A DNA stretch of 64,000 nt from JACKHO01 sp041398745. GTDB lineage: Bacteria; Planctomycetota; Planctomycetia; Planctomycetales; Planctomycetaceae. Numbering within the stretch: the first letter of the stretch is position 1; every line of letters begins with the position of its first letter. The position numbers were made by a program, and so were the translations under genes. The DNA lies in the NCBI GenBank assembly GCA_041398745.1, contig JAWKUB010000006.1, positions 372,001 through 436,000 on the forward strand. The letters run 5' to 3'. Of the stretch, positions 1 through 8,550 are shown one piece after another. The notes below the pieces were generated by a model. That model ran no database searches, had not been told where the DNA came from, and saw only the letters and a program-made list of their open reading frames with translations.

Positions 1-11
1 GGCGTGTACTC

Positions 12-1541
12 ATGGAAATCGAAGCTCAAGTCAGCCAGGCACATGAGTACCATTCTGAAAGTGACATGGGACTGGCCGTAGATTTTCTCGTACCGTTTCT
101 GGATGAGGAACAACTGGTGAACTATGCACTCATAGCCATGAAACGCTGGCCACGTGCAGATCTTGGATCCACGATGTGGACGACAACGGGATTTGGCACT
201 TATGGCACAGCTGGGACGAACCACGGAACTTTTGGAGGTTCCGGACATGGTGACGAAGTCGGCGCTTGGCCCATCGCACATGCAGTTTGGCGACTGGACC
301 AGCGGCTGGATGCCGCATCGCGACCGACATTGGCCCAAGGCGATCTCAATGGTTCACTGGAGACGTGGATCGACCCGACAACCGACAACCTCGTGGAACG
401 TCGCATTGTCCCGGAACTCATTAAGTTGAGTCGCGAGAATTCCAACGCAGTCAGGTACGCCGGCGTGTTGGGCGGATCGGCCTATGAACGGTTCGTTGTT
501 CGCCACAATTGGCGTGAGCCAGCGACCGACCCGTTCAACGGCAATGTGCGAATCGGTGTTTCGGAAGTCTACATGAACGGCTGGTTTCATAAGCTGGTCC
601 GGCTGGACTCTCCATTGGGAACCGAGTTTCGTCGGCAGCAGAAAGACAGGTTGCTCGACATTGCCCGCGATGCGTTTGACGAGAACAGCATTATGGTCGG
701 GTCCATTCCTGACGGTGTGGAGTACCTGTTTCTAGACTCGGGAAATGCTGGTAACCGCCCTTCGCTCGCCATGCAATTCTGGCCCAAGTTCGACGGCATG
801 ATGCATGCAGTCCCGGAACATAGTCGGCAGGAAGCACTCCGTGAAAGCTGGACTTACCTGGCGAGAATGTGGCCGGAGTCGACCGAGGAAATGTTCGCTA
901 AGTCATTCGCGGATGCAGCGGAGAACTCGGATTACATCTACGTTCCCAACTTCCCCGACGATTTCCCGGCGTCAGAACAATTCAAAATCCTTAGCGGAGT
1001 CATTGAGTCTGAAGAACAGCGTGTCAGCAAATTACCCGACGATCCTGAGGAGCAACGCTACGACGGACCGAAGCATCGAGCCCAACGTGGTCTAAGCCAA
1101 CTCAAGGAACGCCTCTTCGAACTGCCCTGTATCGAGTCAGCGGAGTTGCTGGTCACGGAGATGACGGCGGACCCGAAGCACTCCTGGCGCGGTCGCCTGC
1201 AAGGATTCCTGGCCTACGATCGGGAACATGAAGATTTGCTGCGACTCATCACAAACACCGGAGGCGCGGAACTACAAAAACAGATCATCCCAGCGCTGGA
1301 AACCCATCCCATTCCGTCACGACGGGAGTTGCTACGAAAACTCGCATTACATGAGGAATTACGAAACCTCGACACGTCGCTGGAGGACTCGGTCGTCGAA
1401 GAAGCACGGGCTGCCGAAGCGAGACTGAAGGCACTGGAGACCAAGCCACTCACGGAAATGCATCTTACCGAACTTGTCGCTCCCCAGAGCAACGATGATC
1501 AATCAGAAGAGACTGACGGCGATGCTGCTTCAGCGGAATGA
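12..1541 (+). CDS. hypothetical protein, possibly 5'-partial
   Basis: Unrecognised protein of 509 residues from this ATG. The frame stays open to the left window edge, so the true start may lie outside and the entry may be 5'-partial. No signal peptide or membrane segment is visible. Residues about 55-80 are rich in Gly, Thr and Trp. The last 150 residues are charged and probably helical, ending in an acidic Asp/Glu/Ala tail that looks disordered. The 3' end overlaps the convergent SBF transporter gene by 43 bp, so the acidic tail is encoded opposite the transporter's C-terminus. Continuous frame and sensible codon use make it a real gene. No function can be assigned. Confidence 0.75.
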   Translation: MEIEAQVSQAHEYHSESDMGLAVDFLVPFLDEEQLVNYALIAMKRWPRADLGSTMWTTTGFGTYGTAGTNHGTFGGSGHGDEVGAWPIAHAVWRLDQRLDAASRPTLAQGDLNGSLETWIDPTTDNLVERRIVPELIKLSRENSNAVRYAGVLGGSAYERFVVRHNWREPATDPFNGNVRIGVSEVYMNGWFHKLVRLDSPLGTEFRRQQKDRLLDIARDAFDENSIMVGSIPDGVEYLFLDSGNAGNRPSLAMQFWPKFDGMMHAVPEHSRQEALRESWTYLARMWPESTEEMFAKSFADAAENSDYIYVPNFPDDFPASEQFKILSGVIESEEQRVSKLPDDPEEQRYDGPKHRAQRGLSQLKERLFELPCIESAELLVTEMTADPKHSWRGRLQGFLAYDREHEDLLRLITNTGGAELQKQIIPALETHPIPSRRELLRKLALHEELRNLDTSLEDSVVEEARAAEARLKALETKPLTEMHLTELVAPQSNDDQSEETDGDAASAE

Positions 1542-2518
1542 TCTGCATCGCGCCACTGTTTGATGGCGTCGAGCAGAATGGTGTCAACCACCAGTTGCAT
1601 GGCGTGATACATCAGCATGGCGTACACAGCGAAGGGGACATCACGGAGTAATTCGGTCGCCACGTAAATCCCAATGGGTAGCGTCTTCTGGCTGCCGGCA
1701 AATGTGAGGGCGACGACATCTTCGCGACGGAAGTTAAGTGCGCGTCCCCCGAAGTAGGCGATTGCCATGCCGGCAAGATGCAGGATCACGACACACAGTC
1801 CCACCAGCAGCGTTGCTCCCAGCAGTTGTTGACTCATACTCGATGACGCGAGTTTTGCTCCCTGCTGAAATGCCGCCCAGAAGACAATGAGCAGAATGCA
1901 TGATTGCGCGACGACGCCCAGGGGAGTTTTCTGTTTGTCGGCCCAGAGTCGCAGCGGGGTAATCAATCGACCAAGCTGGCCAACGACAATGGGAATGAAG
2001 GCCGACTTGAGCAGCTTCAGCATCATTTGGAGTGTGTCGATTTCCACGCTCTTGCCAATTCCATAGCTCAGCCAGATTGGTGTCACGATGAAGCAGAGTC
2101 CATTCGTGGCAATGGTCGTCAGCATGGAAACGGCATCATTGCCGTTGGCCTTGCGAGTCCAGACTGAGGCAGCGGCCATGGTGCACGGAACGCTGGCGGC
2201 AATCATAAGGCCGGCCACGTAGTCAGGATGTAGCTGAATCCTGAGCAGTGGCAGCGCGAGTAGCGGAATAACCAGAAAGTTGACGGTAGTGGCCCACAGT
2301 ACGGGGCCTGGTGCCCGAATCGCCGCCCACATCCGTTGCCCGTCGAGGGTAATGGACATCAGAAACAGCACAATGGGCGTCAACAGTTTGGACCACGGTC
2401 CAATGTTTCCCGACGTTGACGAAGCCAGACTCGGGAGGTTAATCCCGAGTGTCAGTCCCGCAGCAATGAAGGCAAACAGCGCTGTGAGAAACCAGCGTTT
2501 CTTAAAGAATTCGAGCAT
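1499..2518 (-). CDS. SBF-like bile acid:sodium symporter family transporter
   Basis: A 339-residue integral membrane protein with about nine or ten hydrophobic segments. It matches the SBF-like branch of the bile acid:sodium symporter superfamily (the SLC10A7/PF13593 type). Visible family signatures are the ASVPCTMAAASVWT segment with following NGND near residues 110-130 and the AGSQKTLPIG motif near residue 280. Family members are inner-membrane carriers for organic anions or ions; the substrate cannot be read from sequence. The start ATG begins a short basic N-terminus (EFFKKR) before the first helix. The cytosolic C-terminal tail is Ser/Ala-rich and its coding DNA overlaps the end of the convergent gene. 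The zinc-ribbon gene lies 48 bp upstream on the same strand and could share a transcript. Confidence 0.85.
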   Translation of the reverse strand: MLEFFKKRWFLTALFAFIAAGLTLGINLPSLASSTSGNIGPWSKLLTPIVLFLMSITLDGQRMWAAIRAPGPVLWATTVNFLVIPLLALPLLRIQLHPDYVAGLMIAASVPCTMAAASVWTRKANGNDAVSMLTTIATNGLCFIVTPIWLSYGIGKSVEIDTLQMMLKLLKSAFIPIVVGQLGRLITPLRLWADKQKTPLGVVAQSCILLIVFWAAFQQGAKLASSSMSQQLLGATLLVGLCVVILHLAGMAIAYFGGRALNFRREDVVALTFAGSQKTLPIGIYVATELLRDVPFAVYAMLMYHAMQLVVDTILLDAIKQWRDADHSAEAASPSVSSD

Positions 2519-2566
2519 TCGCTCAGCAAATCGTCTGTGATGGAAATTTCTGTCGTCGTGCGCAGA

Positions 2567-3049
2567 CTATTCGGACTTATCTTCGTTTTTCTTCGGACCG
2601 CGTCCACGGCGGTTGCGACGCCTGCGTTTCTTCTTGGGGCGATTGGCTGTCTCGGATGAACTTTCGGACTCCTTCGCTTCAGCACTTTCTTCGGCGACGG
2701 GATCATCGTCTGCTTCGAGAGTTTCCTCTTCCGGAGTCTCGGCAATCTCGTCGTCTGCTACATCGCTTTCGACACTGTCGGGAACTGGCGGACTCTCCGT
2801 TTTCCGTTCAATGGGCTCGTACGGCGGGAGTTCAATTTCTCCCGGGGCAATTTCCCAGAACAAATCCAATGGACTGATAACCGGCCGATGTCGACGCTGC
2901 TCCTCCTGGAGCTTCATCAGCGTTTCGCCCTCTTTGCAGTGGCAACGCACAGATGCTTCTTCTGCAGAAACCCGTCGAACGTATCCACATTGGGGACACT
3001 TCCACGTTCTGCGAACGTCGCACAACACCCGTAAGCCTGGTCCACGCAT
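2567..3049 (-). CDS. zinc-ribbon protein with acidic linker and basic tail
   Basis: A 160-residue protein in three parts. Residues 9-45 form a probable zinc ribbon (a CPQC knuckle, then a second pair CHC). Residues about 75-130 are strongly acidic and Ser/Glu-rich. The last 25 residues are a Lys/Arg-rich tail (KKKRRRRNRRGRG) of the kind that binds nucleic acid. No membrane segment or signal peptide is seen. The ATG is preceded by an AAAGAGA stretch at a usable distance. I do not recognise a named family; a role in nucleic-acid or ribosome binding is only inferred from the tail. The opposite strand is also open here, but the zinc-knuckle pattern and charge layout favour this strand. Confidence 0.65.
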   Translation of the reverse strand: MRGPGLRVLCDVRRTWKCPQCGYVRRVSAEEASVRCHCKEGETLMKLQEEQRRHRPVISPLDLFWEIAPGEIELPPYEPIERKTESPPVPDSVESDVADDEIAETPEEETLEADDDPVAEESAEAKESESSSETANRPKKKRRRRNRRGRGPKKNEDKSE

Positions 3050-3278
3050 GAAATATCTCTTTTTTCCAAATCATTCGTAGGGTGGGTGAAGTCCGACCGC
3101 AGTACAATGGTGCGTTACGCAGGTCGTCTTGCGGGAAAAGGGACTGTTCCAATTCACAATATTTCTTTGGCGGACGTAACCCACCGAATTCGTTCGACCT
3201 GCTCCACACACGCTGCGAAGTGTTTACTTGGTCACTGTATGTGAAATCACATTGCCAAGGGAATGCAAACCGGCGAAA

Positions 3279-3524
3279 TCACAACCCAAAGACGCCGCGC
3301 AGCAACGAGGCAATGACGGCAATGGTTCCGAGAATCCCGAGCACCCAGAACCAGACCGAACGCTGCGGGTAGGCACGTCGCTCGCCTCCGCTCTCAGTGG
3401 GACCATATTCGCCACAGTAAGTGCATTGGACGGCATCTTCGTAAACTTGCTCGCCACAGTTTCGACACGGGACGGTCCCGTTGGGCAGGTCCTCGTCGTC
3501 ATATTCGTCGTCCGTGAAATCCAT
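3279..3524 (-). CDS. small zinc-ribbon membrane protein
   Basis: An 81-residue protein. An acidic N-terminus is followed by a zinc ribbon with two CxxC pairs (CRNC and CTYC, residues about 20-37), a short polar linker, and one C-terminal transmembrane helix (VLGILGTIAVIASLL). The ribbon is therefore predicted to face the cytoplasm on a tail anchor. The chosen ATG has an AGG about 7 nt upstream; a TTG six codons earlier is possible. It is the last gene of a minus-strand run behind the beta-propeller and the small helical protein, 36 bp downstream of the latter. Family and function not recognised. Confidence 0.65.
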   Translation of the reverse strand: MDFTDDEYDDEDLPNGTVPCRNCGEQVYEDAVQCTYCGEYGPTESGGERRAYPQRSVWFWVLGILGTIAVIASLLRGVFGL

Positions 3525-3560
3525 ACGCTGCCTGTAAATCAATCTGAAGTCTGCCCAACA

Positions 3561-3941
3561 TCACGCAATGTCGCGGATGGTCTGCTGGGCGGCTTCCACC
3601 AGAGACTGCAATTCGGTGACGGTAGCCCCCAGGGAAATGGTAGCCATGGCGTAGTTGGTGTGAGAGGAAATACTGGGCGCGACTCGACAGAACTCGTTGA
3701 CGGCCGTGCGATACTTCGCATGCTTTTTTCCCAGCATTTTGAAGTAGCCGCGAGGATCATCGACGCGTGTTTCCAGAGCACGAGCCAGGTCGAAAATGGC
3801 CCGACCAATTTCGTGCAGTTCGGGATAGTCCTCGATTTCGTTGGAGTGCCGAAGAAACGCACGCACCACCCAGGCATGCGCAACCACAACTTGCGCTCGC
3901 GCAACCAACTCGGTCAAACGTCTCTCAAGCTCAGCCGACAT
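3561..3941 (-). CDS. small helical hypothetical protein
   Basis: 126 residues, mostly amphipathic helix, with no cysteine pair, signal peptide or transmembrane segment. A longer reading with 48 extra N-terminal residues exists, but that extension lies inside the beta-propeller gene in another frame. The ATG at 3941 sits 4 bp after that gene's stop and gives a compact protein, so it is preferred. The tight spacing implies translational coupling with the beta-propeller. No known domain recognised. Confidence 0.6.
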   Translation of the reverse strand: MSAELERRLTELVARAQVVVAHAWVVRAFLRHSNEIEDYPELHEIGRAIFDLARALETRVDDPRGYFKMLGKKHAKYRTAVNEFCRVAPSISSHTNYAMATISLGATVTELQSLVEAAQQTIRDIA

Positions 3942-3945
3942 TGAG

Positions 3946-5172
3946 TTACTGCTTCTCGATGCGGTAGAGACTGTTCTCGCTGCGCAGGAAAATTGCACTG
4001 CCGTCGACGGCATAGGACGCGTACGTCCGTTCGTCGACCAGTTCGTTGCGTGCGATTTCCTCGTATTCGCGTCCGGCCTGGACAACGGTGGTCACGCCAT
4101 TTTCATCTTGGAAATAGACGCGTCCCTCTGCGTACAGCGGCGATGCGGAAAAGTTACCACCAATCCGGTGCTGCCAGATTTCTTCGCCCGACTTCGCATC
4201 GAGGCAGGAAGCAATGCCTCGGTCTGAGACGAGGTAGACGAGTCCGTCAGCGTGAATGAGTGACGGTGCGTGTGGTGCGGCTTTGTCGGTTTCCCAGCGA
4301 AGATGAGTCTCCGTCACGTCTCCTTTGCCGGTAGGATCAATCGCGAGCAGTTTTGGCTTGTCGTAACCGGTGCAAACAAAAACCAGACCCGATCCGAAAA
4401 TTGGACGTGGTGTCACCGAGTATCCACCGGGATAGTTACAGTGCCAAATCTCTTTTCCTGTCTGTGGATCGTAGGCGAACACCGCTTCGCTTCCGGGGCA
4501 AATGGCCTGTGTCTGGCCATTCACATCGAGAATGAGTGGCGTGCAGAACGAAAATCCCTTGGCAGGTTCGGTTTCGCGGTCGGTCTTCCAGCGAATGTTT
4601 CCTGTGGCTTTGTCGACACCCGCCACGTACTGCACGTCGCGACCATCACAGCAAATGACCAGGACATCACCAATCAATGCAGGCGAACCACCGTTACCGT
4701 GTTGGGGGCCGTACTCCAACTTCTGCTTCCAGACGACACTCCCATCGAGCTTCAGGCAGGCCGTGCCGTGCGGCCCGTAGTGCACGTAGAGGCGGTCCCC
4801 TTCCACAATGGGCGTGGGACTGGCGTGGCTGTTCTTCTTGTGAATTTGCACCTTTTCAGGCTGACGAAAAATCTCATTATCCCATTCGACTTTGCCAGTC
4901 TTGGCATCGAGCCGAAGGGCGCGAAGCGAATACTCTTCCTCCTCTTTGACCGCCGTCGTCAGGTAAACCTTTCCATTGGCGATGACAGGGGACGACCAGG
5001 CGAGTCCGGGCAAATCGGACTTCCAGGTAATGTTCGACGTCGCACTCCATTCCACAGCGAGGTTCTTGGCCGTGCTGATTCCGTCTGCACTGGGGCCACG
5101 GAATTCAGGCCAGTCAGCGCAAACAATTGTGGAGAGGCTCAGCGACAAACAAAAAATCAGGGCTCGGTTCAT
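3946..5172 (-). CDS. secreted PQQ-like beta-propeller protein
   Basis: 408 residues with a Sec signal peptide (about 18 residues ending near IVCA) followed directly by the planctomycete-typical WPEFRGP start of the mature domain. The body is a series of propeller blades with repeated patterns such as YLTTAV, LDAKTGK, VYLVSD and GRVYF, and the A-x-D-x-x-T-G-K tryptophan-docking type signatures of the PQQ/BamB-like fold. No haem motif or quinoprotein active-site pattern is evident, so PQQ binding is not claimed. Proteins of this class are abundant in planctomycetes and assumed periplasmic or cell-surface. It is the first gene of a three-gene minus-strand cluster and is divergent from another propeller gene starting at 5367. 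Confidence 0.85.
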   Translation of the reverse strand: MNRALIFCLSLSLSTIVCADWPEFRGPSADGISTAKNLAVEWSATSNITWKSDLPGLAWSSPVIANGKVYLTTAVKEEEEYSLRALRLDAKTGKVEWDNEIFRQPEKVQIHKKNSHASPTPIVEGDRLYVHYGPHGTACLKLDGSVVWKQKLEYGPQHGNGGSPALIGDVLVICCDGRDVQYVAGVDKATGNIRWKTDRETEPAKGFSFCTPLILDVNGQTQAICPGSEAVFAYDPQTGKEIWHCNYPGGYSVTPRPIFGSGLVFVCTGYDKPKLLAIDPTGKGDVTETHLRWETDKAAPHAPSLIHADGLVYLVSDRGIASCLDAKSGEEIWQHRIGGNFSASPLYAEGRVYFQDENGVTTVVQAGREYEEIARNELVDERTYASYAVDGSAIFLRSENSLYRIEKQ

Positions 5173-5366
5173 TGGTCGGATGGGTTAGGGAGGGCAGTGC
5201 GGGAGTGACCAGATATGGGAAGACTCTAGTCTAAAACTCTCGATACGTCAGCCGAACGACCCCAGTTCTGTCTCCTAAAGACTCCCGACGTTTGACGACG
5301 GGCATGTTTGCCGCAAGACTGGATCACACAACGTCCGTTGATTGCAGACTAAAAAGAGGAATTCGA

Positions 5367-6701
5367 ATGAGCTGGCGGCTGGTTGTTTACGTATTGGGGA
5401 TTTCGTTCGCTCTTCAAACCACATTGCCTGCGGAAGACTGGCCGCAATGGCGTGGTCCTCACGGCAACGGAATTTCCGGCGAGAAGGGCATCGCCACCGA
5501 ATGGTCGAAGACCAAGAACGTCCTGTGGCGCACGGAGCTTCCTGGTGCGGCCGGAGCGACACCCGTTGTCTGGGGAAATCGGATTTTTGTCGCATCTGCC
5601 GCAGCTGGCGACGGCACCGATTCCCAAGAGGGCAGCGACCTGCTGCTGCTGGCGTTCGACACATCTGGCAAAGAACTGTGGCGCCGCAAAGTTGGCAGTG
5701 GAAATCAGAACGCGCGCGTGAGCGAAGGCAACTCGGCATCAGCTTCTCCCATGACCGACGGCAAGCACGTCTGGGTCTTCTTTGGGACCGGCGTCCTTGG
5801 CTGTTACACCGTCGATGGTGACGAGGTGTGGAAGTTCAATCTGCAAGATCGCTACGGCAAGTTCGACATTCAGTTCGGCATGACATCAACCCCCGTCTTG
5901 CACGACGGTGCGATCTATCAGCAACTCATCCACGGCGTCATGCAGCGGGATAATGACGTTCGCACTGGAAAAGTCGTGAAGCTCGATGCAGCAACAGGAA
6001 AAGAAATCTGGGCGACCGATCGAGTCACGCAGGCCGTGTTCGAGAACAAGCACTCGTACGCGTCGGCGCTTATGTACGACGACAGGCATCAGAAGTTTCT
6101 GGTGACACACGGGGCCGACTGCACCGCGGGATACGATTTGGAAACCGGCAAGGAGCTGTGGCGGTTCAGCGGGCTCAATGCCCCTTCGCCTTACAATGAC
6201 GGCAACTTCGATCCCACGTTCCGCTTCGTCGCTTCGCCCGGAATTGGCGGAGGGAAAATCATCATCCCAACGGCAAAGAATGGTCCGACCGTTGCCATTA
6301 ACGTCGGCCCTGAAATGTCAGGTGACGTTACCAATAACAAGCAAGTCTACGCCTGGCACGACGAGAAGACTCCCGACGTGAGTGTTCCACTCATCGTTGA
6401 TGACGTCGTGTTCTGCCTGCAGAAAGATGGTCGTGTCTTTGCCTATGATTTGAATTCCGGTGAGGAACTCTTCTTCGAACGTACCCATACGTCGCAGCAT
6501 CGGAGCAGTCCGATCTATGCCGATGGTCACATCTATTTCTGTGCCAAAGATGGAATGTGTACGGTCATGAAGGCGGGACGCGAATTCGAAATCGTGGCTC
6601 AAAATGATTTGGGTGAGCCAATTACTGCGTCCCCGGTCGTTTCCAATGGCGTGCTGTATCTCCGCTCGTACAACGCTTTGTACGCCATTCGTGGTAAATG
6701 A
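5367..6701 (+). CDS. secreted PQQ-like beta-propeller protein
   Basis: 444 residues. The ATG at 5367 follows a clear AGAGGA ribosome-binding site and starts a Sec signal peptide (residues 1-22 or so), then EDWPQWRGP, the same mature-start motif as the divergent neighbour. An in-frame start 25 codons upstream would bury the signal peptide and is rejected. Blade repeats (TGKELWRRK, ATGKEIWATD, ETGKELWRFS, NSGEELFFE) are regularly spaced. It resembles the 3946-5172 protein in architecture but is not a near-identical copy, so an old duplication is likely. The 194 bp between the two starts must hold both promoters. Substrate or partner unknown. Confidence 0.87.
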   Translation: MSWRLVVYVLGISFALQTTLPAEDWPQWRGPHGNGISGEKGIATEWSKTKNVLWRTELPGAAGATPVVWGNRIFVASAAAGDGTDSQEGSDLLLLAFDTSGKELWRRKVGSGNQNARVSEGNSASASPMTDGKHVWVFFGTGVLGCYTVDGDEVWKFNLQDRYGKFDIQFGMTSTPVLHDGAIYQQLIHGVMQRDNDVRTGKVVKLDAATGKEIWATDRVTQAVFENKHSYASALMYDDRHQKFLVTHGADCTAGYDLETGKELWRFSGLNAPSPYNDGNFDPTFRFVASPGIGGGKIIIPTAKNGPTVAINVGPEMSGDVTNNKQVYAWHDEKTPDVSVPLIVDDVVFCLQKDGRVFAYDLNSGEELFFERTHTSQHRSSPIYADGHIYFCAKDGMCTVMKAGREFEIVAQNDLGEPITASPVVSNGVLYLRSYNALYAIRGK

Positions 6702-6864
6702 GGTAAACCTTTCCGCTTGTTCGGAAAATCTCGCCGGTAACAGTTTGTCAGGCAGTTGAACGGTTCACGCCGTAAATTGCATCTGGCCGATGTCGTTCAT
6801 GGTCACTCTGCGCAGATGGACCTGCGCAGCTGCTGTTTTGAGTAAGCAGCAGAGGAATATGCCC

Positions 6865-7422
6865 ATGGACGAAACATTTAGCCGCTGGCATCACAACCTG
6901 ATTGTCTGGTTTCTCGCCATTGTCGCCGTAGGGGGACTGGTTGGAGCCGTGTGGCCGGAGAAACTCACGGTAGTGAGCCATGGAACGGCAATCCACGAAG
7001 GTCGTCCCATCTCGGTGATGCGTGTTGATAGCGAGAGTCTCGCCGAAACAACACCCGCCGACGCAGATGCCCCACCTCAACCTCAAGAATCGACGGTTGA
7101 TGACGCTCCCGCCGTCGTTGCACTTCCGTCGACATTTGTAGAGCCGCAGGCGTTGTGGGTCAAATCGGACGAAGCATTTCATTCTCGCTCGCTCGACAAC
7201 CATCCTGCTGCAATTCTCACGCTGCCAGATCGACTTGATTCAAACGACCTTACCAGTGGCGTTGTCGGAGTGGCATTCACTCCTCAATCGAAGGACGTCA
7301 ACGCCAGCAAACCTGAAGTCCCTGATAGCCCGCCACAAATCATCGCACAGCAACGTAGAGAAGATTCGTCAACCGTCCCAGCGGTGCGCCTGAGCGGCGA
7401 CATTGTTCCGGTGATTGACTAA
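6865..7422 (+). CDS. single-pass membrane protein upstream of ExeA-like ATPase
   Basis: 185 residues. A short N-terminal cytoplasmic segment (DETFSRWHHN) precedes one transmembrane helix (residues about 11-29, LIVWFLAIVAVGGLVGAVW), then a long Pro/Ala/Asp-rich and probably disordered periplasmic part. The AGAGGA at 6851-6856 is 8 nt from this ATG and only 2 nt from the ATG at 6859, which decides the start. It lies 51 bp upstream of an ExeA/GspA-type ATPase. In type II secretion, GspA ATPases work with a single-pass GspB protein, so this may be the analogous membrane partner. That link rests on topology and context; no GspB sequence motif is recognised. Confidence 0.6.
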   Translation: MDETFSRWHHNLIVWFLAIVAVGGLVGAVWPEKLTVVSHGTAIHEGRPISVMRVDSESLAETTPADADAPPQPQESTVDDAPAVVALPSTFVEPQALWVKSDEAFHSRSLDNHPAAILTLPDRLDSNDLTSGVVGVAFTPQSKDVNASKPEVPDSPPQIIAQQRREDSSTVPAVRLSGDIVPVID

Positions 7423-7473
7423 GCGACAAACCGCGTTCGACTGAGATTTCAACAGACTAGAGAGTAAAGCACG

Positions 7474-8301
7474 ATGTACACCGAATTCTGGGGACTGCAG
7501 CGTCGGCCCTTTGACGAACGTCAGTCAGCAGACATGTACTTTCCTGCAGCCAGCCAGCAATCGGCGTTGTTGAAGCTGCGTTATATGGTTGACCAGCGCA
7601 AGGGGCTGGCTGTCATTGCGGGCGAGCATGGTTTAGGCAAATCGTTGCTGACTCAGGTCTTCGAAAAGCAGTCCCCCACCACACCAGTGATACGCCTGGT
7701 CATTCCAAATCTTTCGGCTGATGAGTCCGTTGCCTATTTCGCAAGTCGCCTGGGATGTCCCTCAGAGGCATTGGGCTCCAATGTTTCCGTTCTATGCTGC
7801 CTGGAAGAGAAACTGGCCCAGTTACAGTCGGAGCAAATCCACGTCGTGTTCGTCGTCGATGATGCACACCTGCTGGACGGACACCATCTCGACACGCTGC
7901 GATTGCTATCATGCCTGAACGAAACGGGCGCTGCCGACTTTTCGATGGTGCTCGTTGGTCGCACGCAACTGCTGGGCCGCCTTTCGCATATTGAATCGTT
8001 GAACTGTCGCATCGCCTTGCGGGCGGCAGTCACTCCGCTCGGAGTTACCGAAGTGATTCCCTATGTGCGACACCGCATTGCCATTGCCGGGGGCGATCCT
8101 GCCATTTTCCAGGATGAATGCGAAGACGCATTGTGGCGGCATTCGCGAGGAATTCCCCGTCGAGTAAATCAAATTTGTGACCTGGCACTGCTGGTCGGTC
8201 TCGCTGATGAACTTAAGTCAATCGGTGCGATTGACATTGTGGCCGCCGCTGAAGAACTCGACAGCACATTAGGCCCGTCCGCCGCTGCTGTCGCTGCGTA
8301 A
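7474..8301 (+). CDS. ExeA/GspA-family AAA ATPase
   Basis: 275 residues. The opening MYTEFWGLQRRPF is the hallmark N-terminus of the ExeA/GspA ATPase family. Walker A is GEHGLGKS (residues 50-57) and Walker B is VVFVVDDAH (about 124-132). The C-terminal region resembles the helical lid (HSRGIPRRVNQICDLAL). Family length is normal for forms that lack the peptidoglycan-binding C-terminal domain of true GspA. Known members act at the inner membrane in secretin or pilus assembly. The preceding single-pass membrane protein is probably its partner. No other secretion genes are nearby, so the pathway served is unknown. Confidence 0.85.
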   Translation: MYTEFWGLQRRPFDERQSADMYFPAASQQSALLKLRYMVDQRKGLAVIAGEHGLGKSLLTQVFEKQSPTTPVIRLVIPNLSADESVAYFASRLGCPSEALGSNVSVLCCLEEKLAQLQSEQIHVVFVVDDAHLLDGHHLDTLRLLSCLNETGAADFSMVLVGRTQLLGRLSHIESLNCRIALRAAVTPLGVTEVIPYVRHRIAIAGGDPAIFQDECEDALWRHSRGIPRRVNQICDLALLVGLADELKSIGAIDIVAAAEELDSTLGPSAAAVAA

Positions 8302-8307
8302 GTCACC

Positions 8308-8436
8308 TAGAGCACATTTTGAATTGGTTTGCAGGAATTTTGTGAGCCGAAGGCCGCAAGGCCTCGGCCCATTTGTCTTGCCCGGCCGCTTACGCGTTGC
8401 GGCTCACAGCTGAATACGAAATCGAAAAATGCTCTA
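8308..8436. repeat. nested inverted-repeat (MITE/REP-like) element
   Basis: A 129-bp non-coding element with nested symmetry. The outer ends are TAGAGCA (8308) and TGCTCTA (ending 8436), each followed inwards by a T- or A-rich run. Inside lie GTGAGCCG (8342-8349) and its exact complement CGGCTCAC (8400-8407). A further hairpin AGGCC-GCAA-GGCCT is at 8351-8364. The inner block containing CGGCCGCTTACGCGTTGCGGCTCAC resembles a palindromic repeat that, from memory, is dispersed in planctomycete genomes. There is no ORF. It sits between two genes ending towards each other. Confidence 0.6.
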
Positions 8437-8490
8437 AACGCAACCATGAGCGGGCTGCTGCAAGAGGCAGAATGTGTCGAGCAGAAATAG

Positions 8491-8516
8491 CGCTCAATGT
8501 CCTTTGACATTGAGCG
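8491..8516 (-). terminator. probable terminator of alaS
   Basis: Perfect 11-bp stem CGCTCAATGTC / GACATTGAGCG with a four-base loop, 34 bp past the alaS stop. On the minus strand the stem is followed by CTATTTCT, a weak U-tract. The plus strand offers no U-run. Confidence 0.6.
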
Positions 8517-8550
8517 TCTGAGGCTTACGAAATGCACATCGAAAGGTGTC

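Noticed and set aside
4270..5208. 312-codon open frame on the plus strand, antisense to the beta-propeller at 3946-5172
   Set aside because: Arg/His-rich, no motif, no start signal; the minus strand has a signal peptide and propeller repeats.
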